From: Opitutus sp. ER46
GTDB lineage: Bacteria > Verrucomicrobiota > Verrucomicrobiia > Opitutales > Opitutaceae
NCBI RefSeq assembly: GCF_003054705.1
Contig: NZ_QAYX01000024.1
Span: 1-64,000 of the forward strand
DNA length: 64,000 nucleotides
Direction of reading: 5' to 3'
Positions within the stretch are counted from its first letter, which is position 1. Each line of letters opens with the position of its first letter. The position numbers and the translations under genes were made by a program. The notes beneath the pieces are model-generated. The model saw only the letters and a list, made by a program, of their open reading frames with translations, searched no databases and was not told the origin of the DNA. This document shows positions 50,788 through 59,657 of the stretch, piece by piece.

Positions 50788-53700
50788 TCCAGACCCTCCT
50801 TGACGTTTCGCTGCGCCGCCGACCGCTGGTCTGGCTCGCGTTGCTCATCCTCATTGCCATCGGGGTTTGGTCGGCGTTGCGGCTGCCGATGGACTCGGTG
50901 CCCGACATCACCAACCCGCAGGTCCTGCTCAACACCGAGGTGCCCGCCCTCGCGCCTGAGGAGATCGAGCAGCTCGTGACGCGGCCCCTGGAGCTCCAGA
51001 TGGCGGGATTGCCGGGCATGATCGAGCTGCGCTCGCTTTCGAAGTTCGGGCTCTCACAGGTGCGCATGACCTTCGAGGACGGCGTCGACCTTTACCGGAT
51101 TCGACAGCTTGTGACGGAGCGGATCGGGGCCGTGCAGGCGGACCTGCCCGAGGGTATCCAGCCCAAGCTCGCGCCCATCAGCACCGCGCTGGGCGAGGTT
51201 TTCTACTACACGGTCGAATACAAACGAGGCGCCCCGGCCCCGGTGACGCGCGAGGCGCAGTTGCAGGAGCTCAAGCAGGTTCAGGAATACGTGGTGAGTC
51301 CGCTCCTGCGGGCGACGCCCGGCGTCGCCGAAGTGAACACGAGCGGCGGCTACGAGCGGCAGATCGTGGTGACGCCCGACGTGGCGCGCCTCACGAGCGT
51401 GGGGCTGACGACGGAGGAGCTCGCGGAGCGCATTCGCGCGAACACCACGAACGTCGGCGGCGGCTACGTGGAAATTGGCGGCGAGCAGGTTGTGGTTCGG
51501 GCCAACACCCGCGTGCCCGGCCTGGCGGAGATCGCGGACTTGCCGCTGAAATTTGCCGGCGCCACCGCTCCGCTGCGCGTCCAGGATGTCGCCTCCGTCG
51601 ACCTCGGCTCGGCCTACCGCCTCGGCACGGCGACGGTGGACGGACGTGAGGCGGTGCTCGGGGGCGTGATGATGCTGGCCGGAGCCAACAGCCGGATCGT
51701 CGCCCGCGACGTGGCGCTCAAGGTCGAGCAGTTGCAGGCCAAGCTGCCTGCGGGCGTCGAGCTGCGGCCGCTGTACAACCGCTCCGACCTCGTGAACCGC
51801 ACGCTGCACACCGTCGAGAAGAGCCTGTTCGAAGGTGCGATCCTCGTGATCGCGGTGCTGCTGGCCCTGCTCGGCAACCTTCGCGCCGCGTTGATCGTCG
51901 CGCTGGCGATCCCGCTCTCGATGCTCTTTGCGGTGACCGGGATGGTCGGCAGTCGTGTCTCCGGCAACCTGATGAGCCTGGGCGCGATCGACTTCGGCCT
52001 GATCATCGACGGCGCGGTGGTGATGGTGGAGAACATCCTGCGCCACCTCGGCCTCCGTCAGCGCGAGCTGGGCCGGGGGCTCAGCGGCGACGAGCGGCTC
52101 AAGGTGGTGCGACACGCCGCCCGCGAGGTGGCGAACCCGATGTTCTTCGGCGTGCTGATCATCGCGGTCGTTTATGTGCCCATCCTCGCGCTCACGGGCA
52201 TCGAGGGGAAAATGTTCCGGCCGATGGCGCTCACCGTCATCTTCGCGCTGCTCGGCTCGCTGGTCCTCGCGCTCACGGTGATGCCGGTGTTGTGCTCGCA
52301 TTTCCTGCGCGGGCGCGTGCACGAGGAGGACAACGTGCTCGTGCGCGGCTTCAAGGCGCTCTACACGCGCGTGCTCGCGGCGGCCCTGCGCGCGCGGACG
52401 CTTGTGGTCCTCGGGGCGGTGCTGCTGTTTGCGGGCTCGGTTGCGCTCTTCACCCGTCTCGGCGCGGAGTTCATCCCGCAACTTGAGGAGGGAACCATGC
52501 TGCTCCAGTTCGTCCGCAGCGGCAGTGCCGGGCTCGAGGTGTCCGCCGAACTGCAAACCCGCTCCGAGCGCCGGCTGCTGGCGCAGTTTCCCGAGATCGA
52601 CCGCATCTTCGGCCTGACCGGCACGGCCGAGATCGCCGTCGATCCCATGGGCCCGAACCTCACCGACGCGTACGTCGAGTTCAAACCCGAGGCCACGTGG
52701 CGAAAGGTCGACGGCCGCCCGATCACAAAGGCGGAGCTGATCGACCTGATGCGCCGCGACCTCGCCGTGTTCGCCCCGGGGCAGACGTTCCTTTTCACCC
52801 AACCGATCCAGATGCGGTTCAATGAAATGATGGCGGGCGTGCGCGCCGACATCGCGGTCAAGCTCTACGGCGACGACTTCGCCGAGCTCGACCGGCTCGC
52901 CACCCAGATTCGAGACGTGCTGCGCGCCATCCCCGGCGGCGGTGACGTCGAGTTCGATGCCTTCGGACGCACGCCCATGCTGGAGATCCGCTCGAACCGG
53001 GCCGCCCTGCAGCGGTACAATCTCTCGTCTGATGAGTTGAACCACGCGATCCGCGCCGCGCTCGCCGGCGAGGAGGTCGGCACGTTGTTCGAGGGCAACC
53101 GCGCCTTCCCCATCGTGGTGCGTCTGCCGGAGACGGCGCGGCGCGACCTGGAGCAGCTCCGGCAGGTGCCGGTGCGGGCCGAGGGTGGCGGCCTGCTGAC
53201 GCTTGGCCAGGTCGCCACGTTCGAGCGGCTCGAGCAGGTCAGCGCGATCACGCGCGAGTCCGGCCAGCGCCGCGCCGCGATCCTGGTGAACCTGCGTGGG
53301 CGCGACACCGCCGGCTTTGTCCGCGAGGCGATGGCGCGCCTCCAGCGCGACGTGAAGCTGCCCCCGGGTTACACGTACGAGTTCGGCGGGCAGTTCGAGA
53401 ACCTGCAGCAGGCGCGGGTGCGGTTGGCGGTCATCGTGCCCGCCGCGCTCGTGTTCATCTTCTTCCTCATCCTGATGAGCTTCGGCCGGGTGCGGCAGGC
53501 GGCCCTCATCTTTGCCTCGGTGCCGCTCGCCGTCACCGGCGGCGTCTTCGCCCTGTGGCTGCGTGGCCTCCCGTTCACCATCAGCGCGGGCGTCGGGTTC
53601 ATCGCCCTCAGCGGCATCGCCGTGCTGAACGGCATCATGCTCATCAGCTTCATCAACCAGCTCCGGCGCGAGGGGCACGATGTGCGCACCGCCGTTGTCG

Positions 53701-53954
53701 AGGGCACGCTCACACGGCTGCGGCCCAAGCTTCTTACCGCCCTGGTGGCCTCGCTCGGCTTCGTGCCGATGGCGCTGGCCACGGGCGCCGGCGCCGAGGT
53801 CCAGCGCCCGCTCGCGACCGTCGTCATCGGCGGGATCATCACCTCGACCTTCCTTACCCTGGTCGTCCTGCCCATCCTGTACGACTGGGTGGAGGGCGGG
53901 GCGAAGGCGGCGCCCCGCGCCTCTTCGGCGCCGATTCCCAGTCCCCACGCCTGA
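50784..53954 (+). CDS. czcA: CzcA-type heavy-metal RND transporter
   Basis: Proton-driven inner-membrane exporter of 1056 aa, twelve helices, with two large periplasmic loops. The first helix and loop show RRPLVWLALLILIAIG and MDSVPDITNPQVLLNTEVPAL, typical of the HME family. The helix-4 metal-family motif is DFGLIIDGAVVMVEN, matching the divalent-cation (Co/Zn/Cd, HME1/3-like) type and not the copper/silver one. SGIAVLNGIMLISFIN marks helix 10. It forms a tripartite pump with CzcB and CzcC. The metal itself cannot be fixed from sequence by eye. Confidence 0.95.
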   Translation: MIQTLLDVSLRRRPLVWLALLILIAIGVWSALRLPMDSVPDITNPQVLLNTEVPALAPEEIEQLVTRPLELQMAGLPGMIELRSLSKFGLSQVRMTFEDGVDLYRIRQLVTERIGAVQADLPEGIQPKLAPISTALGEVFYYTVEYKRGAPAPVTREAQLQELKQVQEYVVSPLLRATPGVAEVNTSGGYERQIVVTPDVARLTSVGLTTEELAERIRANTTNVGGGYVEIGGEQVVVRANTRVPGLAEIADLPLKFAGATAPLRVQDVASVDLGSAYRLGTATVDGREAVLGGVMMLAGANSRIVARDVALKVEQLQAKLPAGVELRPLYNRSDLVNRTLHTVEKSLFEGAILVIAVLLALLGNLRAALIVALAIPLSMLFAVTGMVGSRVSGNLMSLGAIDFGLIIDGAVVMVENILRHLGLRQRELGRGLSGDERLKVVRHAAREVANPMFFGVLIIAVVYVPILALTGIEGKMFRPMALTVIFALLGSLVLALTVMPVLCSHFLRGRVHEEDNVLVRGFKALYTRVLAAALRARTLVVLGAVLLFAGSVALFTRLGAEFIPQLEEGTMLLQFVRSGSAGLEVSAELQTRSERRLLAQFPEIDRIFGLTGTAEIAVDPMGPNLTDAYVEFKPEATWRKVDGRPITKAELIDLMRRDLAVFAPGQTFLFTQPIQMRFNEMMAGVRADIAVKLYGDDFAELDRLATQIRDVLRAIPGGGDVEFDAFGRTPMLEIRSNRAALQRYNLSSDELNHAIRAALAGEEVGTLFEGNRAFPIVVRLPETARRDLEQLRQVPVRAEGGGLLTLGQVATFERLEQVSAITRESGQRRAAILVNLRGRDTAGFVREAMARLQRDVKLPPGYTYEFGGQFENLQQARVRLAVIVPAALVFIFFLILMSFGRVRQAALIFASVPLAVTGGVFALWLRGLPFTISAGVGFIALSGIAVLNGIMLISFINQLRREGHDVRTAVVEGTLTRLRPKLLTALVASLGFVPMALATGAGAEVQRPLATVVIGGIITSTFLTLVVLPILYDWVEGGAKAAPRASSAPIPSPHA

Positions 53955-53987
53955 CGCTCCGCGTCCGGTCCCAGCCTTCCTTTCCGC

Positions 53988-54425
53988 ATGAAATCCATCC
54001 GACTCATTCCCTTGTTCCTCCTCGCGCTGGCGGCTCCGGCCCTCGTGGCCGCCGAGCAGGTCGCGGCCGGCCCGAAGGGCGGTCGCCTGCTCACGCGTTC
54101 GCCCGAAGCCGTCGAGTTCTTCGTCAACGCCGAGCGTCGCGTCGAAGTCGCCTTCTACGACGCGGCGCTGAAGCCGCTGCCGCCGGGCGACCGTGAGGTC
54201 ACCGTGCTGGCGGAGCCCGCGAGCGGTCGCGTGCCCGTGGCGCTCGAAAAGCACGCCGAGGGCTTTGTGTCCGCCGCCGCGCTGCCGGCGGGCGAACCGT
54301 ACCGCGTGGTGGTGCAGGTGCGGGAGAAGGCCGGCGCCCGCCCGCAGAATTTCCGGCTGCAGCTCAACCTCGCCAACTGCGCCGAGTGCAGTCACCCGGA
54401 GTACGCGTGCGTTTGCGGGCACTGA
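53988..54425 (+). CDS. Small periplasmic protein with Cys/His tail
   Basis: Exported protein of 145 aa: a signal peptide (LIPLFLLALAAPALVAAE), a beta-rich domain (about 25-125), and a C-terminal cluster NCAECSHPEYACVCGH with four Cys and two His, likely a metal site. It follows czcA after 33 bp in the same orientation. It probably binds the exported metal in the periplasm, as accessory proteins such as CusF do for other RND pumps, though it is not similar to CusF in wording. Confidence 0.7.
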   Translation: MKSIRLIPLFLLALAAPALVAAEQVAAGPKGGRLLTRSPEAVEFFVNAERRVEVAFYDAALKPLPPGDREVTVLAEPASGRVPVALEKHAEGFVSAAALPAGEPYRVVVQVREKAGARPQNFRLQLNLANCAECSHPEYACVCGH

Positions 54426-54508
54426 GCGGCCGCCGCGGGGCGCCGGCGGCGCACGCGGCCGCACGATAGGCTCGAACGCCGCTGCGGGACGTGTTCTGCT
54501 GCGGCGCC

Positions 54509-55630
54509 ATGCCCGATTTCTTCCTGGCTGACGACTTAAGCGGCGCGCTCGACGCGGGTGCCGCGTTCCTGCGCGTCGGGCGCCGGGTGCGCATCGTGCT
54601 GCGCCCTGGCGCGTGGGAGCGGCGTACGCCCGAGGAGGTCCTCGGCATCACGACCGAGACGCGCAACGCGAGCCCGACGGCCGCGGCCTCGGTGGTGCGC
54701 GCCACGCTCGGGATCGCGGCGGCACGCGGGGAGAAGCTCGTGTACAAGAAGATCGATTCGACCCTGCGCGGGCCGGTGGCGGCCGAGATCGAGGCGGTGA
54801 AGGCGATGATGCCTCTCGTGCGGGTCCTGTTCGCCCCGGCCAATCCACGCGTGGGCCGCACGGTGCAGAACGGCCGTCTGCTGGTGAAGGGCGTGCCGGT
54901 GGCGGAGACCGACTTTGGCCGTGATCCGGCGAGCCCGCTGCGCGCAAGCGCGGTGCGGGAGATTCTCGGCCGTGCCGCGGATGTCGATGTGGCGATTCCG
55001 GATACGCTGCAGGAATCCGACCTGGCCGAGGCGGTGCGCCGGATGGATGCGGACGGTGCGCCGTGGCTGCCAGTCGGATCCGGCGCGCTGGCGGTGCCCG
55101 TGGCGGCGCGACTGGCGGACCGGGGCGCGCCCACGCCGGCGCCGACCTGGCCGCCGGTGCCGGCCTCGCCGGTGCTGATGCTCGGCGGCAGCGCCCATCC
55201 CTTGAACCAGGAGCAGGCCGCCGCCCTCGAGCGAGAGTACGGCGTGGCGCGGCTCACGCTCTCGCTGGAGCAGCCCGCCCAGGCGATCCTCGGGGCCGCG
55301 GATCAACTCCGCCGCGTGGGCGGTGCGATCTTGCATGGACCCGCCGCGCGCATCAGCCCCGCCGCGGCCTTGCGCGCGGTGGTCGACGCCAGCGTGGCGC
55401 TGATCGACGGCGGCGGCGTGCGCCGGATCTTTGCGACCGGCGGCGAAACGGCCCACGCGCTGTGCGAGCGGCTCGACATTCGCTCGCTGGAGCTCTGCGA
55501 GGAAATCGAGCCCGGCCTGTGCCTCTCGGTCGGGGAATCGCCCCGCGGCGCCTACCTGTTGGCGGTCAAACCGGGCGGCTTCGGCGACACCCAGACGTGG
55601 ATCCGCGCATTCGAGCGGCTGAAGGAGTGA
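54509..55630 (+). CDS. Four-carbon acid sugar kinase family protein (DUF1537/OtnK-like)
   Basis: Protein of 373 aa, with the standard N-terminal motif LADDLSGALDAG at about 6-17 and YKKIDSTLRGPV, marking the substrate-binding domain. A nucleotide-binding domain in the C-terminal half shows VLMLGGSAHPLNQEQ and IFATGGETAHAL. Family members phosphorylate erythronate or threonate at C4 in catabolic operons together with OtnC, OtnI or PdxA2-like partners. None of these partners is adjacent, so the substrate is open. The ATG at 54509 is preferred because DDLSG-proximal sequence starts right after it. Confidence 0.88.
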   Translation: MPDFFLADDLSGALDAGAAFLRVGRRVRIVLRPGAWERRTPEEVLGITTETRNASPTAAASVVRATLGIAAARGEKLVYKKIDSTLRGPVAAEIEAVKAMMPLVRVLFAPANPRVGRTVQNGRLLVKGVPVAETDFGRDPASPLRASAVREILGRAADVDVAIPDTLQESDLAEAVRRMDADGAPWLPVGSGALAVPVAARLADRGAPTPAPTWPPVPASPVLMLGGSAHPLNQEQAAALEREYGVARLTLSLEQPAQAILGAADQLRRVGGAILHGPAARISPAAALRAVVDASVALIDGGGVRRIFATGGETAHALCERLDIRSLELCEEIEPGLCLSVGESPRGAYLLAVKPGGFGDTQTWIRAFERLKE

Positions 55631-55775
55631 AGAGAACGGGAACGCCTTCGGAGCGAAGGTGAGAGTGAGAGTGGGGCGATGGAGGGTCCGAGGTGTTGGG
55701 GCGCGGGACGTCTTACTCTTACTCGTACTCTTTCTCTCGATCCGAGTGCATGCACTCAATCCCTCCAAGGCAGGA

Positions 55776-55871
55776 CACAGAGGGCACGGAGATCGGAGGA
55801 GGGGCACAGAGCGACGATTCGGTTGGGCCGGTTTTCCTCCGTGTCCTCCTCCGGCCTCCGTGCCCTCTGTG
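55776..55871. repeat. CACAGAGGGCACGGAG-type intergenic inverted repeat
   Basis: Arms 55776-55802 and 55845-55871 are complementary over 27 bp with two mismatches (CACAGAGGGCACGGAG then CGGAGGAGG), around a 42-nt loop. I recognise this wording as a dispersed element in verrucomicrobial genomes. A separate perfect 14-bp palindrome GAGTGCATGCACTC lies upstream at 55744-55757. Together these occupy the 55631-55909 spacer, which holds no gene. Confidence 0.7.
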
Positions 55872-55909
55872 ACGAGGACGAGCGGCCGGGCTGGGACAGG
55901 TAGAGACTT

Positions 55910-58006
55910 TCAACCTGCAACCTTCGAACCTGCGACTTCGGTCGGCGATTCGTCCGCGGGAACGAATCTGTCCTCGTGGAGCTCGGGGGGGCGGCGGCGG
56001 GTGAGGAGCTGCCACCAGAGTCGGGCGTTGGCGGTGACGACCACCGCGACGAGGATCAGGAAGGTGCCCGTCACGGCGGCATCGATCCGGTTGTTGAGCA
56101 CCTGGGCGTGCCAGGTCGCCAGTTCGCGCGCGGTGCCGCCGGCGGCGATCTTGGCCTCCAATCCGCGGGCGAGATCGAGGAAGCCGATGGGCGCACGGCT
56201 GAATATCTTCATCCAGCCCGCGCTCATCGTCACCGCCAGCAGCCACGCCAGCGGCGCGAGCGTGACCCAGATGTACCGCGTGCGGTTCATCTTGATGAGG
56301 ACGGTGGTGCCCAGCGCGAGAGCCACGACCGCGAGGAGCTGGTTGGCGATGCCGAAGATGGGCCAGAGCGAGTTGATGCCGCCGAGCGGGTCGACCACGC
56401 CCTGGTACAGGAAGTAGCCCCAGGCGCCGACGAACAGGAGCGTCGCGACCACGCCGCCGAGCCGCGAGTGGGTGTGGCCCAGCGGGCGCCACACGGTGCC
56501 GAGCGCGTCCTGCACGATGAAGCGGCCAATCCGCGTGCCGGCATCGATCGTCGTGAGGATGAACAGCGCCTCGAACATGATCGCGAAGTGGTACCAGAGC
56601 GCGAGGGCGGTCTTGCTGCCCAGCACCCCGGCAAACATGTGCGCCATGCCGACAGCGAACGTCGGCGCTCCGCCCGTGCGCCCGACCATGGTCTTCTCGC
56701 CCACGCTGTCCGCCAGCGCCTGCATGTCCGATACCGTCACCGGGTAGCCCAACTGCGTCACCTTCGCGGTCACGACCTCCGGCGCGCCCGCCATGTTGAT
56801 GGCGAAATACTGGCCCGGCTCCATCGCGCACGCGGCGATCAGCGCCATGACGCCGACGCACATCTCCGTGACCATCGCCCCGTAGCCGACGACGCGGATG
56901 TCGCGTTCCTGTGCGAGCAGCTTGGGCGTCGTGCCCGAGGCGACGATCGAGTGGAAGCCGGACACCGCGGCGCAGGCGATGGTGATGAAGCAGAAGGGGA
57001 AGACCGGTCCGGCAAACACGGGCCCGGTGCCGTCGATGAACGTGGTCAGCGCGGGCATCTTCAGCGTCGGCGCGAGCGCGATGACGGCCAGGGCGAGCGC
57101 CGCCACCGTGCCGAGTTTCATGAACGTGCTGAGGTAATCGCGCGGCGCGAGGAGCAGCCAGACGGGCAGGATCGAGGCGAGCACGCCGTAGGCCATGATC
57201 CACCAGGCCAGCGTCGTTTGCCGCAGCGTGAGCAGGCCCTCGAGCGGCGTGCCCGGCAGGAACTTGCCCAGCCACACCGCCGCGAGCAGCGCGATCACGC
57301 CGGCGCCGCTGATCGTCATGAGCCCGCGGCTGGCGAACCGCGTGGCCTTCATGCCGAGTCCCATGGCGATCGCGATCGGGACGGTCAGCGCGATCGTGAA
57401 AAGGCCCCAGGGGCTCTCGGCGAGCGCCTTCACCACGACGAGCGCCAGCACCGCGAGCAGGATGACCATGATGGCGAGGATGCTCACGAGCGCCGCGCCG
57501 CCGGCGAACGGTCCGACCTCCTCCCGCACCATCTGGCCGAGCGAGCGGCCGCCGCGCCGGATCGAGCAGAAGAGGATCACGCTGTCGTGCACCGCCCCGC
57601 CCAGCGTTGCGCCCACCAGCATCCATAGCAGGCCCGGCAGGTAGCCGAACTGCGCCGCGAGGACGGGTCCCACGAGCGGACCGGGGCCCGCGATCGCCGC
57701 GAAATGATGGCCAAACACCACCCAGCGATTCGTGCGCACGTAGTCGTGTCCGTCGGCATGCACCTGCGCCGGCGTCGCGCGCAGCTCATCGATCGTAAGC
57801 ACCTTCGCCATCAGCCACGCCGAGTGGAAGCGGTAGCTGAGCGCGAACACGCACGCCGCCGCCACGACCATCCAAAGCGCGTTCACCGGCTCGCCGCGCG
57901 ACCAGGCCAGCACCGCCACCGCGGCTGCGCCCGAAAGCGCCACCACCGCCCAACCCAGGCAGCGCCAGGGCGCGCGCGAGGACGAAGATCGATCAACCGA
58001 GGACAT
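55910..58006 (-). CDS. cstA: Carbon starvation protein CstA (peptide/pyruvate transporter family)
   Basis: Integral membrane protein of 698 aa with about 17-18 helices. Family blocks: TNRWVVFGHHFAAIAGPGPLVGPVLAAQFG near the N terminus, GAVHDSVILFCSIRRGGRS, GFHSIVASGTTPKLL, MFEALFILTTIDAGTRIGRF and LWPIFGIANQLLA, all classic for CstA/BtsT. These carriers import pyruvate and perhaps peptides when carbon is scarce. The upstream region (58007-58294) has two identical-type palindromes in opposite orientation, suggesting regulated transcription. The C-terminal ~30 residues are polar. Confidence 0.95.
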   Translation of the reverse strand: MSSVDRSSSSRAPWRCLGWAVVALSGAAAVAVLAWSRGEPVNALWMVVAAACVFALSYRFHSAWLMAKVLTIDELRATPAQVHADGHDYVRTNRWVVFGHHFAAIAGPGPLVGPVLAAQFGYLPGLLWMLVGATLGGAVHDSVILFCSIRRGGRSLGQMVREEVGPFAGGAALVSILAIMVILLAVLALVVVKALAESPWGLFTIALTVPIAIAMGLGMKATRFASRGLMTISGAGVIALLAAVWLGKFLPGTPLEGLLTLRQTTLAWWIMAYGVLASILPVWLLLAPRDYLSTFMKLGTVAALALAVIALAPTLKMPALTTFIDGTGPVFAGPVFPFCFITIACAAVSGFHSIVASGTTPKLLAQERDIRVVGYGAMVTEMCVGVMALIAACAMEPGQYFAINMAGAPEVVTAKVTQLGYPVTVSDMQALADSVGEKTMVGRTGGAPTFAVGMAHMFAGVLGSKTALALWYHFAIMFEALFILTTIDAGTRIGRFIVQDALGTVWRPLGHTHSRLGGVVATLLFVGAWGYFLYQGVVDPLGGINSLWPIFGIANQLLAVVALALGTTVLIKMNRTRYIWVTLAPLAWLLAVTMSAGWMKIFSRAPIGFLDLARGLEAKIAAGGTARELATWHAQVLNNRIDAAVTGTFLILVAVVVTANARLWWQLLTRRRPPELHEDRFVPADESPTEVAGSKVAG

Positions 58007-58148
58007 AAGAAAGGGGTGTGCGGGCGGGCGACACCGGCTCAGCCGGGCTCACCGCGGGCCGCGGTTGTGGGGTTGGACACTCGATCACAGCTTCCGCCCG
58101 GCGCAAGGCCCCTGCGTGTCACCACGCCCCCGGAGACTCGCTCTCACT

Positions 58149-58280
58149 GTCACGCAATACGTGACACTTGTCCGGGCCATCGCGCGACATGTTTCTGTCG
58201 TAAGCTTTTCGCCAGTATATTTTTGCAGAGCGATCTGGTCCGCGGAGCGCCGCGGCGAGTGTCACGTATTGCGTGACACT
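58149..58280. promoter_or_regulatory. Paired operator-like palindromes upstream of cstA
   Basis: Site 1 at 58149-58165 is GTCACG-caata-CGTGAC. Site 2 at 58258-58280 has the same arms extended to AGTGTCACG/CGTGACACT with spacer tattg, the reverse complement of caata. Centres are 112 bp apart. Between them the minus strand reads AAAAATATACT around 58213-58225, a possible -10. A dimeric repressor bridging both sites could control cstA. Site 2 also lies just beyond the stop of the gene ending at 58295. Confidence 0.6.
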
Positions 58281-58294
58281 TTTGGCGGGCGGAC

Positions 58295-59518
58295 TCAGCG
58301 CGCCTCGATCACCAGCGGCGACACGCGGGTGCCCTCCTTGACCTTGTCGCCGGGGTAGACGATGAGCCGGTCGCCGGGGTTCAGGCCCGAGAGAATTTCG
58401 GTTTCGACGCCATTGGTGCGGCCGATCTGGACCGTGCGCTGGCGCGCCCGCCCGCCGTCGATCACGAACGTCTGCCAGGTGCCGCCGCGCTGGAACAGGG
58501 CGCCGGCGGGGGCGTGCAGCGCGTCGGGTTTCTCCCAGGTGACGATCCGGGCCTCGACGCGGTAGCTGTCGCCGAGCGTGGGGCGCTGCGCCACGGGATC
58601 AGTGAAGTCGGCGATCACGTACACGCGCTGCTCCTCGACGCCGAGGGCGGAGATCTTGGTGAACGCGGAGGGCTCAACCAGCCGCACACGGGCGTTGAGC
58701 GGGGTGTCGCCGCCCCAGCGTTCGAGCAGGACGCGCGCGCCGGGCCGGATGGCGACGCCATCGCGGGAGAGGACCTCGATCCTGACTTCGAGATCGGTCG
58801 GATCGCCGATCTCAAGGAGAGGAAAACCGGCGGGCACGACACGCGCGCTCTCCTGAAACACGCGCAGAATGCGGCCATCGACGGGGGACGTGAGCTGCAG
58901 CGGCGGCAGCGAGCCGCCGTCAGTCGGCCGGCCGCGCGTGAGCAGCGCGCGCGCCTGCTCCAACTCGTAGGCGGCGACCTTCACAGCGAACTCGCCGGCG
59001 CGCGCGTCCTGCGCCGCGGTGTCCGCGCGCATCTGCGCCAGATCAAATTCCTGGGCGGAGGCCACGCGCTGTTCGCGCAGCACCCGGGCGCGCTCAAATT
59101 CCGCGGCGGCGAGCTTCGCCGCCGCGGCGGCACGGTCGCGCTGGGCGACGGCGGCATCGCGGGCGGCCTCCGCGCCGCGAATCCGCGCCTCCGCCTGCGC
59201 GAGCAGCCGGGCATCGAGAAAATCTGCGCCGCTGGACTCGAGCACCGCGAGCAACGTTTGGCCGGCCACGACGGGCGCGCCTGCTTTCCAGTCGATGCGC
59301 TGCAACTGTCCACCCACCGGCGCGGAAACGACGTAGCGGTTGCGCACGCGGGTCATGCCTTCCTCGTCCACGGTTACGATCATGGCGCCGCGCTGGACCA
59401 CGCCGGACTCGACTGGAATCGCGCGCGGCCAGAGCCCGATCACGATCAGCAGCACGAGGAGAACACCGCCGACCAGCGGCAGCCGTCGACGCCACAGGGG
59501 CGCAGATGAGGGAGGCAT
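58295..59518 (-). CDS. HlyD-type periplasmic adaptor
   Basis: Membrane fusion protein of 407 aa. One membrane helix lies at about 12-30 (LPLVGGVLLVLLIVIGLWP), then the lipoyl half (VVSAPVGGQLQRIDWKAGAPVVAGQ), an Ala/Arg-rich coiled-coil hairpin at about 100-195, the second lipoyl half (LTSPVDGRILRVF), a beta barrel (EVRIEVLSRDGVAIRPG) and the C-terminal domain ending with GLNPGDRLIVYPGDKVKEGTRV. It follows the FtsX-type permease gene at 59658 in transcription order after a 139-bp spacer made mostly of purine/pyrimidine repeats, and the two probably form one export unit. No ATPase is next to them. Confidence 0.9.
   Translation of the reverse strand: MPPSSAPLWRRRLPLVGGVLLVLLIVIGLWPRAIPVESGVVQRGAMIVTVDEEGMTRVRNRYVVSAPVGGQLQRIDWKAGAPVVAGQTLLAVLESSGADFLDARLLAQAEARIRGAEAARDAAVAQRDRAAAAAKLAAAEFERARVLREQRVASAQEFDLAQMRADTAAQDARAGEFAVKVAAYELEQARALLTRGRPTDGGSLPPLQLTSPVDGRILRVFQESARVVPAGFPLLEIGDPTDLEVRIEVLSRDGVAIRPGARVLLERWGGDTPLNARVRLVEPSAFTKISALGVEEQRVYVIADFTDPVAQRPTLGDSYRVEARIVTWEKPDALHAPAGALFQRGGTWQTFVIDGGRARQRTVQIGRTNGVETEILSGLNPGDRLIVYPGDKVKEGTRVSPLVIEAR

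Positions 59519-59657
<139 letters not shown>

Noticed and set aside
51054-54464. Very long minus-strand frame opposite czcA (over 1100 codons)
   Set aside because: The composition (Arg, His, Glu, Asp, Gly) is that of an antisense shadow, and czcA on the plus strand is unmistakable.
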